Below are positions 8,451 through 20,115 of a stretch of 64,000 nucleotides of DNA, piece after piece (positions within the stretch are counted from its first letter, which is position 1; every line of letters begins with the position of its first letter). A model generated the notes under the pieces. It searched no databases. It was given only the letters and a program-made list of their open reading frames with translations, and was not told the DNA's origin. The position numbers were made by a program, and so were the translations under genes. This DNA is from Marisa cornuarietis (Eukaryota > Mollusca > Gastropoda > Architaenioglossa > Ampullariidae), in NCBI GenBank assembly GCA_004794655.1, contig SMMW01000551.1, positions 62,001 to 126,000 on the forward strand, given 5' to 3'.

Positions 8451-10690
8451 TAGCTAATTTTATTATATATCCCTGCCTTTCTCTTTATTTTTTAATTGTT
8501 GACCAGTACACAGAAAGAAAGAAGGGCGGGTAATTGGTCGAAATTTTGCAAATTTTGGCTTCGTCGCTGTCTTGGCCTGATATGATTCAAATCCAAACCT
8601 GTTTGTTAGTCCAGTTTTTTCAATCACAAATAAAGACATGGATACCATGTCCATTATGGATCTTTGGGCGCCAAGATAAATTTGATATCACCTTATTTTG
8701 CTCCAGATCCAAGATCAAACTGATAGTTTGTTGGAATGTACCGAAGTTACATTCTGTCTCAGCTTGACGAAACAGTGACGAGGAGAGCGTTGTTCTGGAA
8801 ACATTATATATGGAATCAATCAGCTTTTCAATAGACGCACTGTACTTCCTCCGCTATTTCTACTGACTCACTGTCAAGCCTTTTTCCTCATAGTTAAAGG
8901 TCAAATGTGAAGGTGATTGTCTACGAATGAAATTATCTGGAAAAGAACAATATCATGACAAATATAATGCATGTTTGGAGAAGAGAATATAAATTAAAGT
9001 TCGTAGTTAAATACTGTGGAATAAATTGAAAAGTGTGATTATACTGTATGACCAGTAATTTGTTTCTGAATTTGTTTGACAGTGTCCCACAATTCTGAAA
9101 AACTCCAGAAAGTCACAGAAAATAAAATAACAGTCCTGGTAAAGCACACTCTCCACAGCTCAAGGTGTGTAAGATTACAGTCATGCCATGGGTAATGTGA
9201 ACACTATTCCCTTGTTGCTTAGTAAGAAAGTAGTGTTTAAATGGGATGATAGCAGGGGGAAATAAACATGCCCCCAGGATGATGTTTTGACACTAATGGA
9301 TTGTAGCTGGCATCTAAAATGGCTCCAAAATGGCATTTCTGGCAAAGAAGTTTCCCAGTGGCTGGAGTGAGTCAGACTGTCATTCATGTTGTAACGATTT
9401 CAGACGACGGGCAGAGGTCAACAACCCCCACGGCCTGAAAGGCCCCGAATGACAGGACACTACGCAATGAGCTCATAAGGCTGGCAGCTCTGCGGAACAG
9501 AACCATCAACTGCAGAAATCCGAAAACAGACAAGAATGGCACATACAGCCAGCAGACCATCTGAAAGCACCTGCTTGCATGTGCCACTGATATGGAGAGT
9601 CCACTATTCTCGTCGACGGTTCTTCAGGCACAATTTCCGTGCTCGGCACTCGTAGAGAAATGATCGTCATTTTCTGTACCTGTAGAAAATGAGGTGACGT
9701 GTTCTCCCTCTACGATACATGTCTTCTTCTCTACTAACCACGCCACCTTCCTCTTCTTCAAGTTGTGATGGCTAAGTCCACTAAGGCAACACAAGTTACG
9801 CGGAAAAAACACCATCCACAGATAAACTCTCAGTGCACCCCTGGGAAAATCACTGCAAACTGAAACACAGAAAACAACAAAGAGACATAAAAATAATAAA
9901 AATTCTCAATCTGAGCCCACACAATCTGCCCTTTGTGAATGACATGGTACTTCTGTGTTCAACGACTGATCAGTCAAATTCTGTTGTCAAGGTATTCCAC
10001 AAAACTGGCAGCAGTGTTGCAGATTGTTTCTTGTCCCTAGAGTTGGTGTGACGGTCTACCCCCATCGGCCACAGCTCCTAGCACCCTGCCCTGTGAGTAG
10101 GACAGTCCTGCTTTTGTCTTCTAATTTTACTCTGGTCTCTACTGGACATAAGCAAAAGATCGGAACCATTGTTGGTAGTTGTGAGCGGGCCCCTTTGAAG
10201 CAAAGGGTCTAGCAGTGCCCCAGCCTGGACACGGTATAAGGAATCAACTCTAACTCAGTCAAATATTGTATGGTAAATATTATGTTTCGGATACACGTAA
10301 CCACCCCGTTTTGGTTAAATCACACCACATCCTTCCGTCCGTTGGTTACAGGCCTTCCTTCAATTTTCCTTCTATTAGAGCGTTTGTTATTAGCCCATTG
10401 CTAAGAGTTTAGCTCAAAGGAATGAGTTGATGAGCCAGCCTGTTGCATGTTTGTGGGCCAAACCCCCTCTGAGTTAATTCTATATTTGTCAGAAGCCTAC
10501 TCTCCCTTCCATCTCTTACTGAAATGGGAGGAAAGTGTGTGAATTATTCCGGTGTAAAAATCTCCAACAAAAAGTGACCATGCCGGTCGACACGCTGCGT
10601 TTTCGTAAGTAATGTGGACTGTTTGTGAGTACATTCCTGTCTTTCATGACTAGACGAGCGCACGCCGCACGCTCCTTAGGTGCACAAAGA
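8451..10690. other. no recognised gene; may include the 5' region of the next LINE
   Basis: GC-richer patches at about 9380-9600, 9630-9820 and 10030-10230 give short open frames, such as minus 9815-9624 with a basic stretch HNLKKRKVAWLVEKK. I cannot tie these to a family. The part nearest 10.7 kb may be 5' untranslated sequence of the LINE that follows. Confidence 0.3.
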
Positions 10691-10725
10691 TTATAATACA
10701 CACCAAACTTCAAGCCACGTTAATT

Positions 10726-11334
10726 GTGTCTGTGATTCTGCTTCTCCTGCATAGTCTCGAAAAAGAAAACCAGAAGATATGCTGCTCTGTTGAAGAACTG
10801 TGTGTTACCACTACCAATCTATCCCAAGCCAACAAGATCAACGAGGAAGCACTCCAAAGTGTAAATAGTGTTTTTGAAATGATTAAAAGAGAAGTTGAGG
10901 CCCAAAAACTGCAAAATGAGAGACTGGAGGAATCCTCACGCAGAGACAATCTGCGCATTTACGGGATAACCCCCTGCGAAGGCCCTGAAAACTTTGATAC
11001 CTGTGCTCACCTAGTGGTAGAGACATTGAATAGGGTAGAAGGCCCTAAGAAATGGACAACCGATGACATAGCAAGAGCGCATAGAACAGGCCCTCGCAAC
11101 GCCGGGGCTAGTAGGCCTATGATAGTGAAACTCAGTAAATGGAGAGATAAAATGACCTTACTCACAAACCGTGTTTACAGAGACAAGCTACAGCAAGCAG
11201 GCATTAGAGTAGCAAATGACCTTACACGAAATCAAGCAAGTATAGTGGCAGCAGCTAGAAAGGAGGGAAAAGTGGTGTACTTCAAAGGAGGGAAATTGAT
11301 CATGGGACCCCAAAAGACCGACCCCATAAGTTAA
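10726..11334 (+). pseudogene. LINE ORF1 protein (coiled coil plus RRM-like RNA-binding domain)
   Basis: Nucleic-acid chaperone-type ORF1 protein that coats retrotransposon RNA. Residues about 12-65 are coiled-coil-like (LEKENQKI to QKLQNERLEESS). Then comes RRDNLRIYGI, the hallmark entry into the RRM of L1-type ORF1 proteins, followed by DDIARAHRTG, RPMIVKLSKWRDK and GIRVANDLTRNQ, and the end YFKGGKLIMG. The frame begins with GTG rather than ATG, so the true start is lost or lies upstream in another frame. The product is otherwise about 200 residues without a stop, suggesting relatively recent activity. The ORF2 frame begins about 170 bp downstream. Confidence 0.85.
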
Positions 11335-11508
11335 GCTGAAGTCGTAACAACACCTGGCGGTCAACACGCCATCTCAAGAGAGGCCTTATCTCCCACAACG
11401 ATGCAGCAACAACAGCACCGGCATTAACGACAGCATCATCTGAGTATCTATGACCAGCAAGCAGCCCCCCCCTACATCCTTACCTCTACAACAGACAATG
11501 TAATGTAA

Positions 11509-12640
11509 GCTTTCTTACCTACAACATTGAGGGGCTTACTAGATTATATGAAAGTGATGTCGTAACATATATTAAACGTTTCGATATTTCAGTTTTAGTT
11601 GAAACATTTTCCTCAGATTTCCCATGGCATTTATTTCCATTACATGATATTTTTATTGCTCCTGGGGTTAAAATTTCAGATTCAGTGACTGATCGACTTT
11701 TTGGTGGTGTTGCGCTGTTAGTAAAGAAAAGCTTAAGCTCTTTAATTAGGCAAGTCCACGTTGAGTATGATAATATTATTGTAGTCAGTCTGCATAGAGA
11801 CCTTTTAGGAACACAAAAAGATATAATGCTATTTGGTCTTTACCTTCCGCCAGCAAATTCAGTGTACTATAAAGAAACAGAGATTGTAAATGGAGTAAGT
11901 ATTATTGAACAATGTATACTTGATATTCAAGAAAAATTTCCGGATGTTCACTTAATGCTATGTGGAGACTTCAATGCAAGGACTGGTACTCGCATTCCCT
12001 GTGGTAGTAGCCTGCCCTGCCCTCGTGTGGATCTTGATGTAGATGAACCTGTGTCTCCCGAGAAAAATCGTGAGTCTAAGGATGAGTGTGTTAATGCCTT
12101 TGGCACATGCTTATTGCATGTGTGTGAAGAATTTGACTTATTAATCTTGAACGGTCTGCCTTTAGGAGACTCCAGTGGAGACTTTATTTATATTTCTCCG
12201 AACGCATCAAGTGTTATTGACTATTTCTTGATTTCTGCTCAGCTTGTTAATCTGAGTCAGAATCTGCATGTAGCAACACGTATTGAATCGAAACATGCCT
12301 GTGGAGTTGTACTTGACATTTAACACTAGACTGCAGGAAAGTGCTGTGACGGGGCTAACATGTTTTAGAGAGAAACTTGTGTGGTTACCTGAAAGATCAA
12401 GTGCATTCGTGGAATGTATCAAGTCAGATGCTGTTCAAGAATATTTTAAAGAAGCTTTAAATGCTGTTGACTTTGACATAGATGTGGCTCTTTCTAAGTT
12501 TAATCAAGGCCTGAAAATAGCTGGGCAATGTATGAAAAAAGTGGTGCATACGTCAGATTATGCACATCAACGTTGGTTTGACCTTCAGTGTCTGGAAAAG
12601 ATCGAGGAAGTCGGTACGTATGCACCTGAGGCAGTATAAA
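11509..12640 (+). pseudogene. LINE ORF2, apurinic endonuclease domain
   Basis: The open frame begins well before its first ATG (11685). It shows LSYNIEGLTR (the N-terminal Asn block of AP endonucleases), VETFSSDFPW (catalytic Glu region), GGVALLVKKS, LYLPP, LMLCGDFNARTG (metal and catalytic Asp-Asn block) and SSVIDYFLIS near the C-terminal Asp. The order and spacing match the exonuclease/endonuclease/phosphatase fold used to nick target DNA. The frame shifts by one near 12290 and continues in the overlapping frame to 12640. Confidence 0.85.
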
Positions 12641-12979
12641 CGAAACAACTGTGAAGCAAAACGGAAAGAATATTTTGATAGTAGAAGGGAATATAAAATG
12701 TTAATTAAGCAAAAGAAAAAGTACTACAAACAGAGTACAATAGAGAACCTCCATACATAAAATCGATGCGAAATTATTTTGGGCCACTGTAAAGTCTTTG
12801 ACATCAGATTTCTCTGTAAAAAAATAGTTTAGCAATGTTGGTACGAACATTTTGAGCAGGTCTTTAATGACTTCAGTAATGGTGACATTGGTGTTACTGA
12901 GCATGATAACTCTGATAATAATACAATAGACGAAAGGAATATTGACATCCCTAATTTGTGATGAGTTTCTTGATGCTGA

Positions 12980-14430
12980 AATCACTAAGGAAGAGGTTAT
13001 CCAAGCTTTGCGTGCTTTAAAAAACAGGAAAGCACCTGGTACTGATGGATTAATTGGGGAATTTTACAAGTCTGTGCTTTCTGACTCAAGTTTATTCTTG
13101 GTAAAACTCTAATAAAATCTTTAATACTGGGCAATTCCCATTGGAATGGACTGAGGCCATCATTCAGCCCCTGTACAAGAAAGGTGATCCTAGCAACCCT
13201 GACAACTATAGAGGAATTTCATTGTTAAATATAAGTGGTAAATTGTACAGTTATATATTAAACCAAAGACTTTCTAAATCGATTGAAGAAAATCAGGTTA
13301 TAGAGGATGTACAAGCTGGTTTTAGAAAAAAGTACAGTACAATAGATCACATATATACGCTCTCAGCTATGGTTCAAAAACAACTATTACACCACAAAAA
13401 GCTTTACGTAGCATTTATAGATTTCAAAAAAGCATTTGATTCTATTGTAAGGGAAAAGTTGTGGGAAGTTTTTAATCGAAAGGGGGTCAAAAGTAAAATG
13501 CTAAATGCTTTGCAGAGTAAATATAATGTTGTTCAGGCAAAAGTTAGGGTAGGCTGCGATGTTACCAATTCCTTCTTCTGCCCTAGAGGATTAAAGTAGG
13601 GGGAGACATATAGTCCTGTCCTCTTCTCCCTTTTTATTGACACGTTAGCAAAGAATATTATTGAGCGTGGTAAACATGGAACACAGCTAACCCCAGACTT
13701 ACTATATATTTTAATCCTGCTATTTGCTGATAACGTAGTTCTTACTTCAGATACCTCACAAGGCCTTCAAGCTCAACTAGATATTCTATATAATATTGGC
13801 AAACAGCTAAGCCTGGTTATAAATATGGAGAAATCAAATATTTTTTGTGTTCCGCAATGGGGGTTATCTAGCAAAGATCGAGCTGGGAGAAATGGCACAT
13901 AGGAAGGGAGAAGGTAAAAGTTGTACAAATACTTAGGGGTGATTTTTTTCAACACGATTATCCTTTTCTCATGCTCTTGAGAATGTTGCATGTTGTGCCA
14001 AAAAAGGCGTCATTGGTATTCTGCGTATGTTGTGGGCACATGGTGTGCATTCACCACTAGTTTTCTCTAAAGTATTAGATGCACAAATATTACCTATGTT
14101 GACATATGGGGCTGAGGTATGGGAATTAGGGGCAGATTAAACATTATTGAAAGTGTTCATTTATTTGCTCTAAAGCGTTTTCTAGGTGTCAATTCTCGCA
14201 CACCTAATGCTATGCTATATGGAGAAACTGGGAGATACTCTCTTAGTATTAATGTGTATACTCAATGCATTCGCTACTGGCTTAAGATTCTTAGAAATGC
14301 TAGCAGATCGATTTCCGCACAAAACATACCATATGTTGTTGAGTATGCATCTGCAAAACATAAAAACGTGGGTGTCTGATGTATTCTTTTTTACTGTATA
14401 AATATGGTTTTGGGTTTGTGTGGGAAAATC
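12980..14430 (+). pseudogene. LINE ORF2, reverse transcriptase and C-terminal region
   Basis: Blocks in order: LKNRKAPGTDGL (about 13018), AIIQPLYKKGDPSNPDNYRG (13150), YVAFIDFKKAFDSI (13408; first catalytic Asp present), a PRGLK stop break at 13600 where PQGxxxSP is expected, YSPVLFSLFID, then LLFADNVVL (13720), where the catalytic F/YADD has become FADN. After further breaks come IIESVHLFALKRFLGVNSRT and MLYGETGRYSLS (14140-14240), a conserved C-terminal block of this lineage. The loss of the second catalytic Asp and the stops mark it as inactive. Confidence 0.85.
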
Positions 14431-14530
14431 ATTATTTTAGGTCAGGCTAAGAAAGCGAGAACAAGCGCTGCAGAAAAAGCTAATTTTATTTTGTTTTTAA
14501 GGATGGTACAGCCTTAGAAAGCACAGTTGT

Positions 14531-15550
14531 GCTGAAAATAGCTGGATTTCACTAGAATTATTTGTTGTCATTTTGGACTGGTAGGCTCGTTGAGACAGAT
14601 CGTGTGTGAAAAACCGCTAAAGAAGAAGACTGAAGAAACGAAGAGTGATGTTCCTTTGCCTGACGCCATGAGGTTTGACTCCTCTTTGCATTTTGTTGGA
14701 TCTACATTCGTTCAGTGCTCACTAGCTATCATCTGTGTTACATATTGATTCTTTCTGATTCTACGTTAAATTCATCATTGATGAAACTTGGATGTTCATT
14801 TTACACTAATTGTTTAAAGTGCTTTAAAACATCATGTCAGAAAGATTTGTGGATTCTATTAATTGGGGAATTTAAATAATCACCACCTAATAAGTGAGGC
14901 TTCTTCAGCAAAGGATATAAGTATTTTATGAATTCATTTGATACTATCTCATTTGGAACAATCTCATCTGCTAGCTTATTTGCATTGTGGCAGGAGCGCT
15001 TGTTTAGGGCAGCAGATACCAATGACAATGCTTTTTTCTCTCCACCCTGTACCTCCTTCCCTTCCCTTGGCTTGGCCAACTGCACTGGTGAGACAATTAA
15101 GTGACCCTGGAGCACCTAAATTTTTGTGTATAAATAGCAGGCAAAATGCAGTTAGCTTCCAATCTATAAAATAGTTCCATTTTTTTCAAAACTTTGTCTT
15201 TAGTGTCACATAGGTTAAGAAGTAATAATTATGTTTATTTTTATATGGTTAAAATTTAATAAATAGTTATTTTTTTCCAAATTGGGTAAGGTGACACTTA
15301 CTTTATTAACAAAGTTATTTTGCATTTACATTAATTTTCATCTTCGTTTAAACTTACAATGTAAATCAAATCAACAGAGAAAGTGTTACCTAAGTATTTA
15401 AAATATCCTGGAGCACAGCAAAAGTTCATAATATCATGGAACATTGTCTGTCAGTTCTACTACCTGTCCATTATAGTTATGGTTTATCATAGTTTACTTT
15501 TAGACTTGACTTCCTTGCAAAGATATTGAGAATTTTAACACTTTCTGGAA
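14531..15550. other. no gene seen
   Basis: AT-rich sequence; short open frames around 14840-15170 on both strands are unrecognised. No splice-bounded exon or repeat match was noticed. Confidence 0.35.
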
Positions 15551-15555
15551 ATGAT

Positions 15556-15730
15556 TTTTCACTTCCACAGAGACCATATCACCCAGTCATTTCGTCTCAC
15601 ATCCTAAATCAAGTAATCCCAGCTATTTTTATATTGTCCCAAGTAAGACCACATCCTCCCAACACCAATATGGACAGATCTTGGATGATATGACTCAGTC
15701 ATGGTGTGATATGGTCTCGGAGTGAAATGA
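15556..15730. mobile_element. MITE-like element with inverted ends, family shared with 32.2 kb
   Basis: GAGACCATATCAC at 15570-15582 is the exact reverse complement of 15706-15718. The pairing extends outward imperfectly (TTTTCACT..CC against GGAGTGAAAT). The interior ATCCCAGCTA..TTGTCCCAAGTAAGACCAC..CC (15615-15660) matches 32169-32220. No clear target duplication was found. Confidence 0.6.
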
Positions 15731-15942
15731 ACACCCCCTACTTTGTCTTGTAACCGAGCACTTGATTTATTTATAATTAAGTTAGCACATTTTCCTACAT
15801 TATAATTGCTCTCTGGGATTAATAATGCTTGTCATTTGGCAAAGACTTTATATTTTGTGTTCAAATCACTATGTTCAATAAATGTACTAACAGTTTTCAA
15901 AATATACTACAATGTTGCACACTGCAAACATGCCACTTGGTT

Positions 15943-16152
15943 TCAATCATTGATCTGTCTCAAATAATAATAATACATATCTGGGCTATCAGTGTACTGA
16001 TGTAACAAACTTCGACACAAGGTATATTTGTAAATATTTACCCATTTGGCCTTACATTCCTGGGCAGTTCTCTGTGCCACCCCACATGTATTCACCTTTT
16101 GGCATAAAATCACTTGATGACACCTGAGATCTTTTTTTCTGTATTGAGTCAT
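15943..16152 (-). CDS. possible Myb/SANT-like domain exon or fragment
   Basis: A 69-codon minus-strand frame includes ILCQKVNTCGVAQRTAQECK followed by AKW. That resembles the second and third helices of Myb/SANT-like DNA-binding domains found in NAIF1-type and some transposon-linked proteins, where VN..G..RT..E.K.KW is recurrent. Only about 30 residues fit; the remainder (a YYYY run, then the stop) does not look conserved. No convincing splice borders were identified. It may be a single exon, a transposon-accessory remnant or coincidence. Confidence 0.25.
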   Translation of the reverse strand: MTQYRKKDLRCHQVILCQKVNTCGVAQRTAQECKAKWVNIYKYTLCRSLLHQYTDSPDMYYYYLRQIND

Positions 16153-16159
16153 ATTGTCA

Positions 16160-16975
16160 CTATGACTACCAGCTACTAATCACAAAGATCTATTCAAGAC
16201 CGAATAGCGACTTATACATATGAAATCCAGATAGGCTATCCAAGAACAGCAAGTTGATTGCAAATAGGGTTCTTTGTTTTACATTCATACAGGGCCAGGT
16301 CAAAAATGTAAAATGTTCAGAACTTTATCATCTATATGGGTACTTTATAACTACTTAAAATATGCAAAGAAAATGCTACTGATTTGCAAATCGCAAAGCA
16401 ATATAAAGACAGTAAATATAAATTTAGGTGAATATTACACAAAAAACCCTATTATTTAAAATACCTTAATATGTGACACTTAATATTTATTATATTTATT
16501 CTAAATTTCCCTTTAAGGTTCATGTCTGAGTTCAGAGAGATAGAAACTAAGCACAGTATCTGTTTCAAAGGAAGAATAGACAGTGAACATGTGCACTACC
16601 ACTGGGTTTATTATGCAAGTCTTCTTGGTGACAGTTTATAAGCCTGTTTTGCAGTATTCTCAATGCCTAAGTTTTCTTAAACCATACCCAAGCTAAATTT
16701 ATAGTGTTATCCTTACATGACTCCACTGAGTTGTTTTATCGTTTTAGAGTATTTTGTCTAACTTAACTAGTATTTTGAGTGTTAATGAGCTTTTTTAAAC
16801 TAGTCATTAATGCTTCAAAGCCCAACATGATACCCTCATCAAACCCATAGAAACCCCAACTGAAACTCTAATTAAACCCATTAAAGACCCACTTGCAACC
16901 TCCACCCAGGCTAAATCTTCCACTCTTTTACCACCACTTGAACAAAAGATGTTATCGTTCACTCAGGCAAAAGAT
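16160..16975. other. no gene seen
   Basis: AT-rich sequence without recognised coding, RNA or repeat structure. Positions 16830-16920 are C/A-rich on the plus strand. Confidence 0.35.
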
Positions 16976-16979
16976 ATAC

Positions 16980-17420
16980 ATGGTCCAACAATTTATAAGA
17001 TAATACTTTATTTGTCCCAGAGGGCAAGTTGTTGGCAGCTTGATAACAAAAAAAAAAAAAAAGAATTTGTATACACCAAACAGTCTTCCACATTCATGTT
17101 TCATTCATTCGCACAGCACCATTCAAAAGGCACACGGCCGAAACAACAAAGGACAGTTGCAGTCTGTTGGTCTTGTATGCAGGCACAAAAAATCGGCGGC
17201 TCGACGGGAGCTAGACAAATTCTCTCATCAGGACATGCCTGTCATCAAAAGGATTGCAGACACTTTCAGAAGTGTGTGCCTGTTATATAAAGTCTGAAGA
17301 GCCCTCTGGGCTGTTCCAATGACTTTCGAGCAGGTGGATACCACACGATGTAGGCTGCTCTTGTCCTTCACCGATAAACTGATGTAGAAACAGATAAACG
17401 AGAAGGACAGCACGCTATGT
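16980..17420 (-). pseudogene. LINE reverse-transcriptase C-terminus with 3' tail
   Basis: On the minus strand, positions about 17400-17280 read FYISLSVKDKSSLHRVVSTC then SKVIG, a match in wording to the C-terminal region of an animal LINE family (FF.SL...DK..L..VV...SKIIG). A frame change follows, then LPSSRRF (about 17205), in place of the LPSGRRYR block. The sequence ends with GCCCTCTGGGACAAATAAAGT (near 17030-17000), a typical LINE 3' terminus. A 14-nt A run lies at about 17047-17061 (plus strand). It is 5' truncated, as usual for LINE copies. Confidence 0.65.
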
Positions 17421-17959
17421 GCGATCTATAAAAGAGCTGAAGAATTTGGTGGGAGACAAGAGAAAGATTTCAGCTTCTGGAGAAGTATGAGGTGCTGTTG
17501 AGCATCATATATACAAGTGTTTATATTGATGAATATATAAAATATAGCAAGTCCCAAGTTAGTTATTGCCTGATGAACAGGTTACTTGTCACCATGAATG
17601 CCTGACAAAGAAAAGAAAATAGAAATCATTACAATCTACAACTTAAACCTCTCACACTTTGACTATGAAATCACTTGCTTTTATAAGTTTACTCTTCTCC
17701 AGTCAGATGACAAAACACTCAATATAAGTAGAATAAAAAGCTTCAGCAGCACATTAAGATATAAATCTAACGAATTTCATCTTTTGAAACAGATTTGAGT
17801 AGACTTACCCCAAGACTTTAAATACTAAGGTTTGGCAGCTATCTCCTTGTAGCAACAAATGAGGTAAACGTGCTTCTTGCATATACATGAACAATAATAT
17901 CATGCCCACAAAAATAAATCTTTGCTCACTTTCAAAAGAAACTTGTTAATTGCACTCAC

Positions 17960-18082
17960 CATCAGATGACACCGTCCTTTGGCCTCTCCCTCCATCCCTA
18001 TCTCTTGCGTATGCAAACCACTTGCACGATATTCCATCAAATCTGACTTTTGAAGCCGTGCAAAATATTTTTCTGACTGCAG
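17960..18082 (-). CDS. internal exon of an unrecognised minus-strand gene (exon B)
   Basis: The minus strand reads ATTTCATTCTGTTAACAG|CTGCAG at the 5' border and CATCTGATG|GTGAGT at the 3' border: a good acceptor and a strong donor 123 bp apart, exactly 41 codons. Two frames are open. Frame 0 gives a polar, helical-looking peptide (KYFARLQKSDLMEYRASGL, later EIGMEGEAKG). Frame 1 gives VRKIFCTASKVRFDG and later YARDRDGGRGQRTV. Frame 1 is the one compatible in phase with exon A cut at 18780 and with a small possible exon at 17845-17809 that ends at a GTAAGT donor. Frame 0 has the more usual residue composition. I cannot name the protein. Confidence 0.5.
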
Positions 18083-18779
18083 CTGTTAACAGAATGAAAT
18101 AATAGTGGTTGGACTTGAATACAAATGTATCTATGTAGTAATATATTTGTAAATTAAAAAAAAATAATACTTGGATTCTTTACAAAAATCAGTTTGTAAA
18201 CTTTATCCTTAATAAATATAGATGTTTACAATTACGATCCCTTTCATCTGAAGAGGATGAAATCTCTTCTTCCATTTTGCACTTATAAAGTTATATTTCA
18301 GCGCAAGTTCACAACAAAACATCCTTTTAAAAAATTCTTCGCACAAGGGAGGTCATTGAAATCCCCTACCCCCATTCAGTGAAGGCACTGAATCTGTTTT
18401 AAAAAAAAATCTTGAAATATTTCCAGGATATTGAAACTGACAACAGAAATGCAGCTCACTGGATATGAGCTTTTTATGACATAACTGTGAACCCTACTCC
18501 ATTGATGAGAAATGACCAATGGTTAGATAATGCATAAAACTGTGCTGCAGTCCAAATGCATTATATAAACTCTTAGGGGCTTTACAAAATAATAGCATTA
18601 GGTGACTCTAATTAAAGAACCTTAATTAGAAAGGGTAGCTTAAAAAGAGTGTAGGCTCTTAACATATAAACACAACCACTTTTGTCTTGAATTCTCTATT
18701 CGTTGATTCCTCCTCCAGCTTATAAGCTCCCTCATCAGAAACAAACATCTGGAATCACTGCTGGTCACCCCTTGATCAC

Positions 18780-18880
18780 CTAGATTTTGAAGCAGTATCA
18801 TAACTTGGTTCATCTGTGAAGTAAGCTGTTTTGGCAGTTTACTGTGCTCTTTGACAGCATGAACCAGTCTGTTCAGTAAT
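18780..18880 (-). CDS. exon of an unrecognised minus-strand gene (exon A)
   Basis: An acceptor ATATTTTGATTGCAG ends at 18881. The following frame reads LLNRLVHAVKEHSKLPKQLT and SQMNQVMILLQNLG, amphipathic helix-like. The best nearby donor is CTAG|GTGATC at 18780, giving 101 bp. The frame stays open beyond it to a stop near 18630 (including SRCLFLMRELISWRRNQ), so this could instead be a terminal exon. Exon B lies about 700 bp downstream on the same strand. Product unknown. Confidence 0.45.
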
Positions 18881-18889
18881 CTGCAATCA

Positions 18890-19720
18890 AAATATTAGTC
18901 ATCTAATGATAAACATAAACAAGGCATTTTAGTTTATTGACTACTAAAATCTAATCCACAATCTTTAGGTTGACAGCATTTAAAAATTCAACATATATTT
19001 GTGCAGTGTTTACCATGAAATCATACAGGGAGCCAGAAAATAAACTTACTATTACTATTATTGGAACTTGAATCAGCGAGCGAGTCAGTGCTACTGTTTG
19101 CTATTTCTATTTCTCCTTATTTCTCTCCCCATTCCTGTCTCTTACTTCCAAACTACTGTACTTGCAAGCAGTGGTATTAATCTCCAGATACATCTCCAGA
19201 GGTTTTTCAGAATGCGTCTATGCACAGAGGGAAATTGTAATGGTAAGATGGCAAATACAAATATTTCCATTTAATAAATTTGTATATGAGCCCCCAAAAT
19301 ACCTCAAGGTCATTGGCAAACCAAAAGTACAAGCGTGATATTGACTTACAAAACCAAAACATATTGCCTACATACATTTTAAAAGACTGCTTGTGGTAGA
19401 CTGCTTACCCTATGTTATGATTTTCTGCAGAAATAATGTAAAATAAAATTTGAAAGAGACTGCTTCTTATGTGGATCACCTGTCATTTCAACCCAAACCA
19501 TATTGCTCCAGTAACAGCTACCCAATATTGTCCATATCATCACAAAAATGAAAGTCATATCCAACAAGACTCAAAAGATGAATTGATCTCCAATGACAGG
19601 AGTAGCTATTAAAGTCAAATATTAACAGAGCAATGTGTTGTTAGAATAGCTTAGGTACTGTCATATGAAACAAAAAAGGCTGCTTTGCAATGCACATACA
19701 ATAATACAGATAGTTGGTTG
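18890..19720. other. probable intron, no feature recognised
   Basis: AT-rich sequence between exon A and the repeat at 19.7 kb. Some minus-strand GTAAGT-like matches (about 19345, 19405) have no convincing exon in front of them. Confidence 0.3.
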
Positions 19721-19724
19721 GTTG

Positions 19725-20115
19725 TTTGCATTTTACGGGGTCCCAGCAACTAAGGCTATATCACGGCAAGAGAAGGTGACTATACTTTAAAAGTTGGACA
19801 AGACTCCAAGTATATCACTACAATAGCAACACCCTTAACAATAAAAGCTAACATAAGGAAAAAGAATAATAAAAAGGGTAGATAATATTTACCAAGCGTT
19901 TTGTGGCCTAAAGGCCACTGTTAAACTAGAATCTAACAGAACATAAAAACTTTAAATCCGATGGTAAAGCCCTACCATCTTTAAAAATGAAAAAAAGCTC
20001 CCGATGGTATGGACCTATAGAAGGAAAACAAAGAGCTGTACAAAATTGCTGGAAGGTACGTACAACTGTAAAAAGTCCTTGACACCAGGGACAAACTGAG
20101 GGGAGATCAATCAGT
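19725..20115 (-). repeat. 3' end of a longer element sharing its terminus with the window's SINE family
   Basis: Read on the minus strand, this runs from about 20115 through a short inverted motif (ACCATCGG..CCGATGGT class repeats at about 19960 and 20003) to the end CTTGCCGTGATATAGCCTTA then GTTGCTGG..CGTAAAA and a TTGGTTGGTTG-type tail. The last 40 bp match the 3' end of the SINE copies at 31.4, 40.5, 49.3 and 52.2 kb, but the upstream 350 bp do not. This is the pattern of a LINE or longer retroposon whose 3' end is shared by a SINE. Confidence 0.55.

Larger units (their letters stand above)
10700..14530 (+). mobile_element. near-complete but decayed non-LTR retrotransposon (LINE)
   Basis: One element carries ORF1, AP-type endonuclease and reverse transcriptase in the canonical order on one strand. 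ORF1 is nearly intact; the second ORF has at least one frameshift near 12290, more breaks around 12650-13100, a stop at about 13600 and a mutated catalytic box. The 3' coding end reads to about 14500 (GFGFVWENHYF at about 14409). Both termini are unresolved: no poly(A) tail or target-site duplication was found. Clade is not assigned; RTE- or Jockey-like reverse transcriptase wording with an L1-like ORF1 is what I see. Confidence 0.85.
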
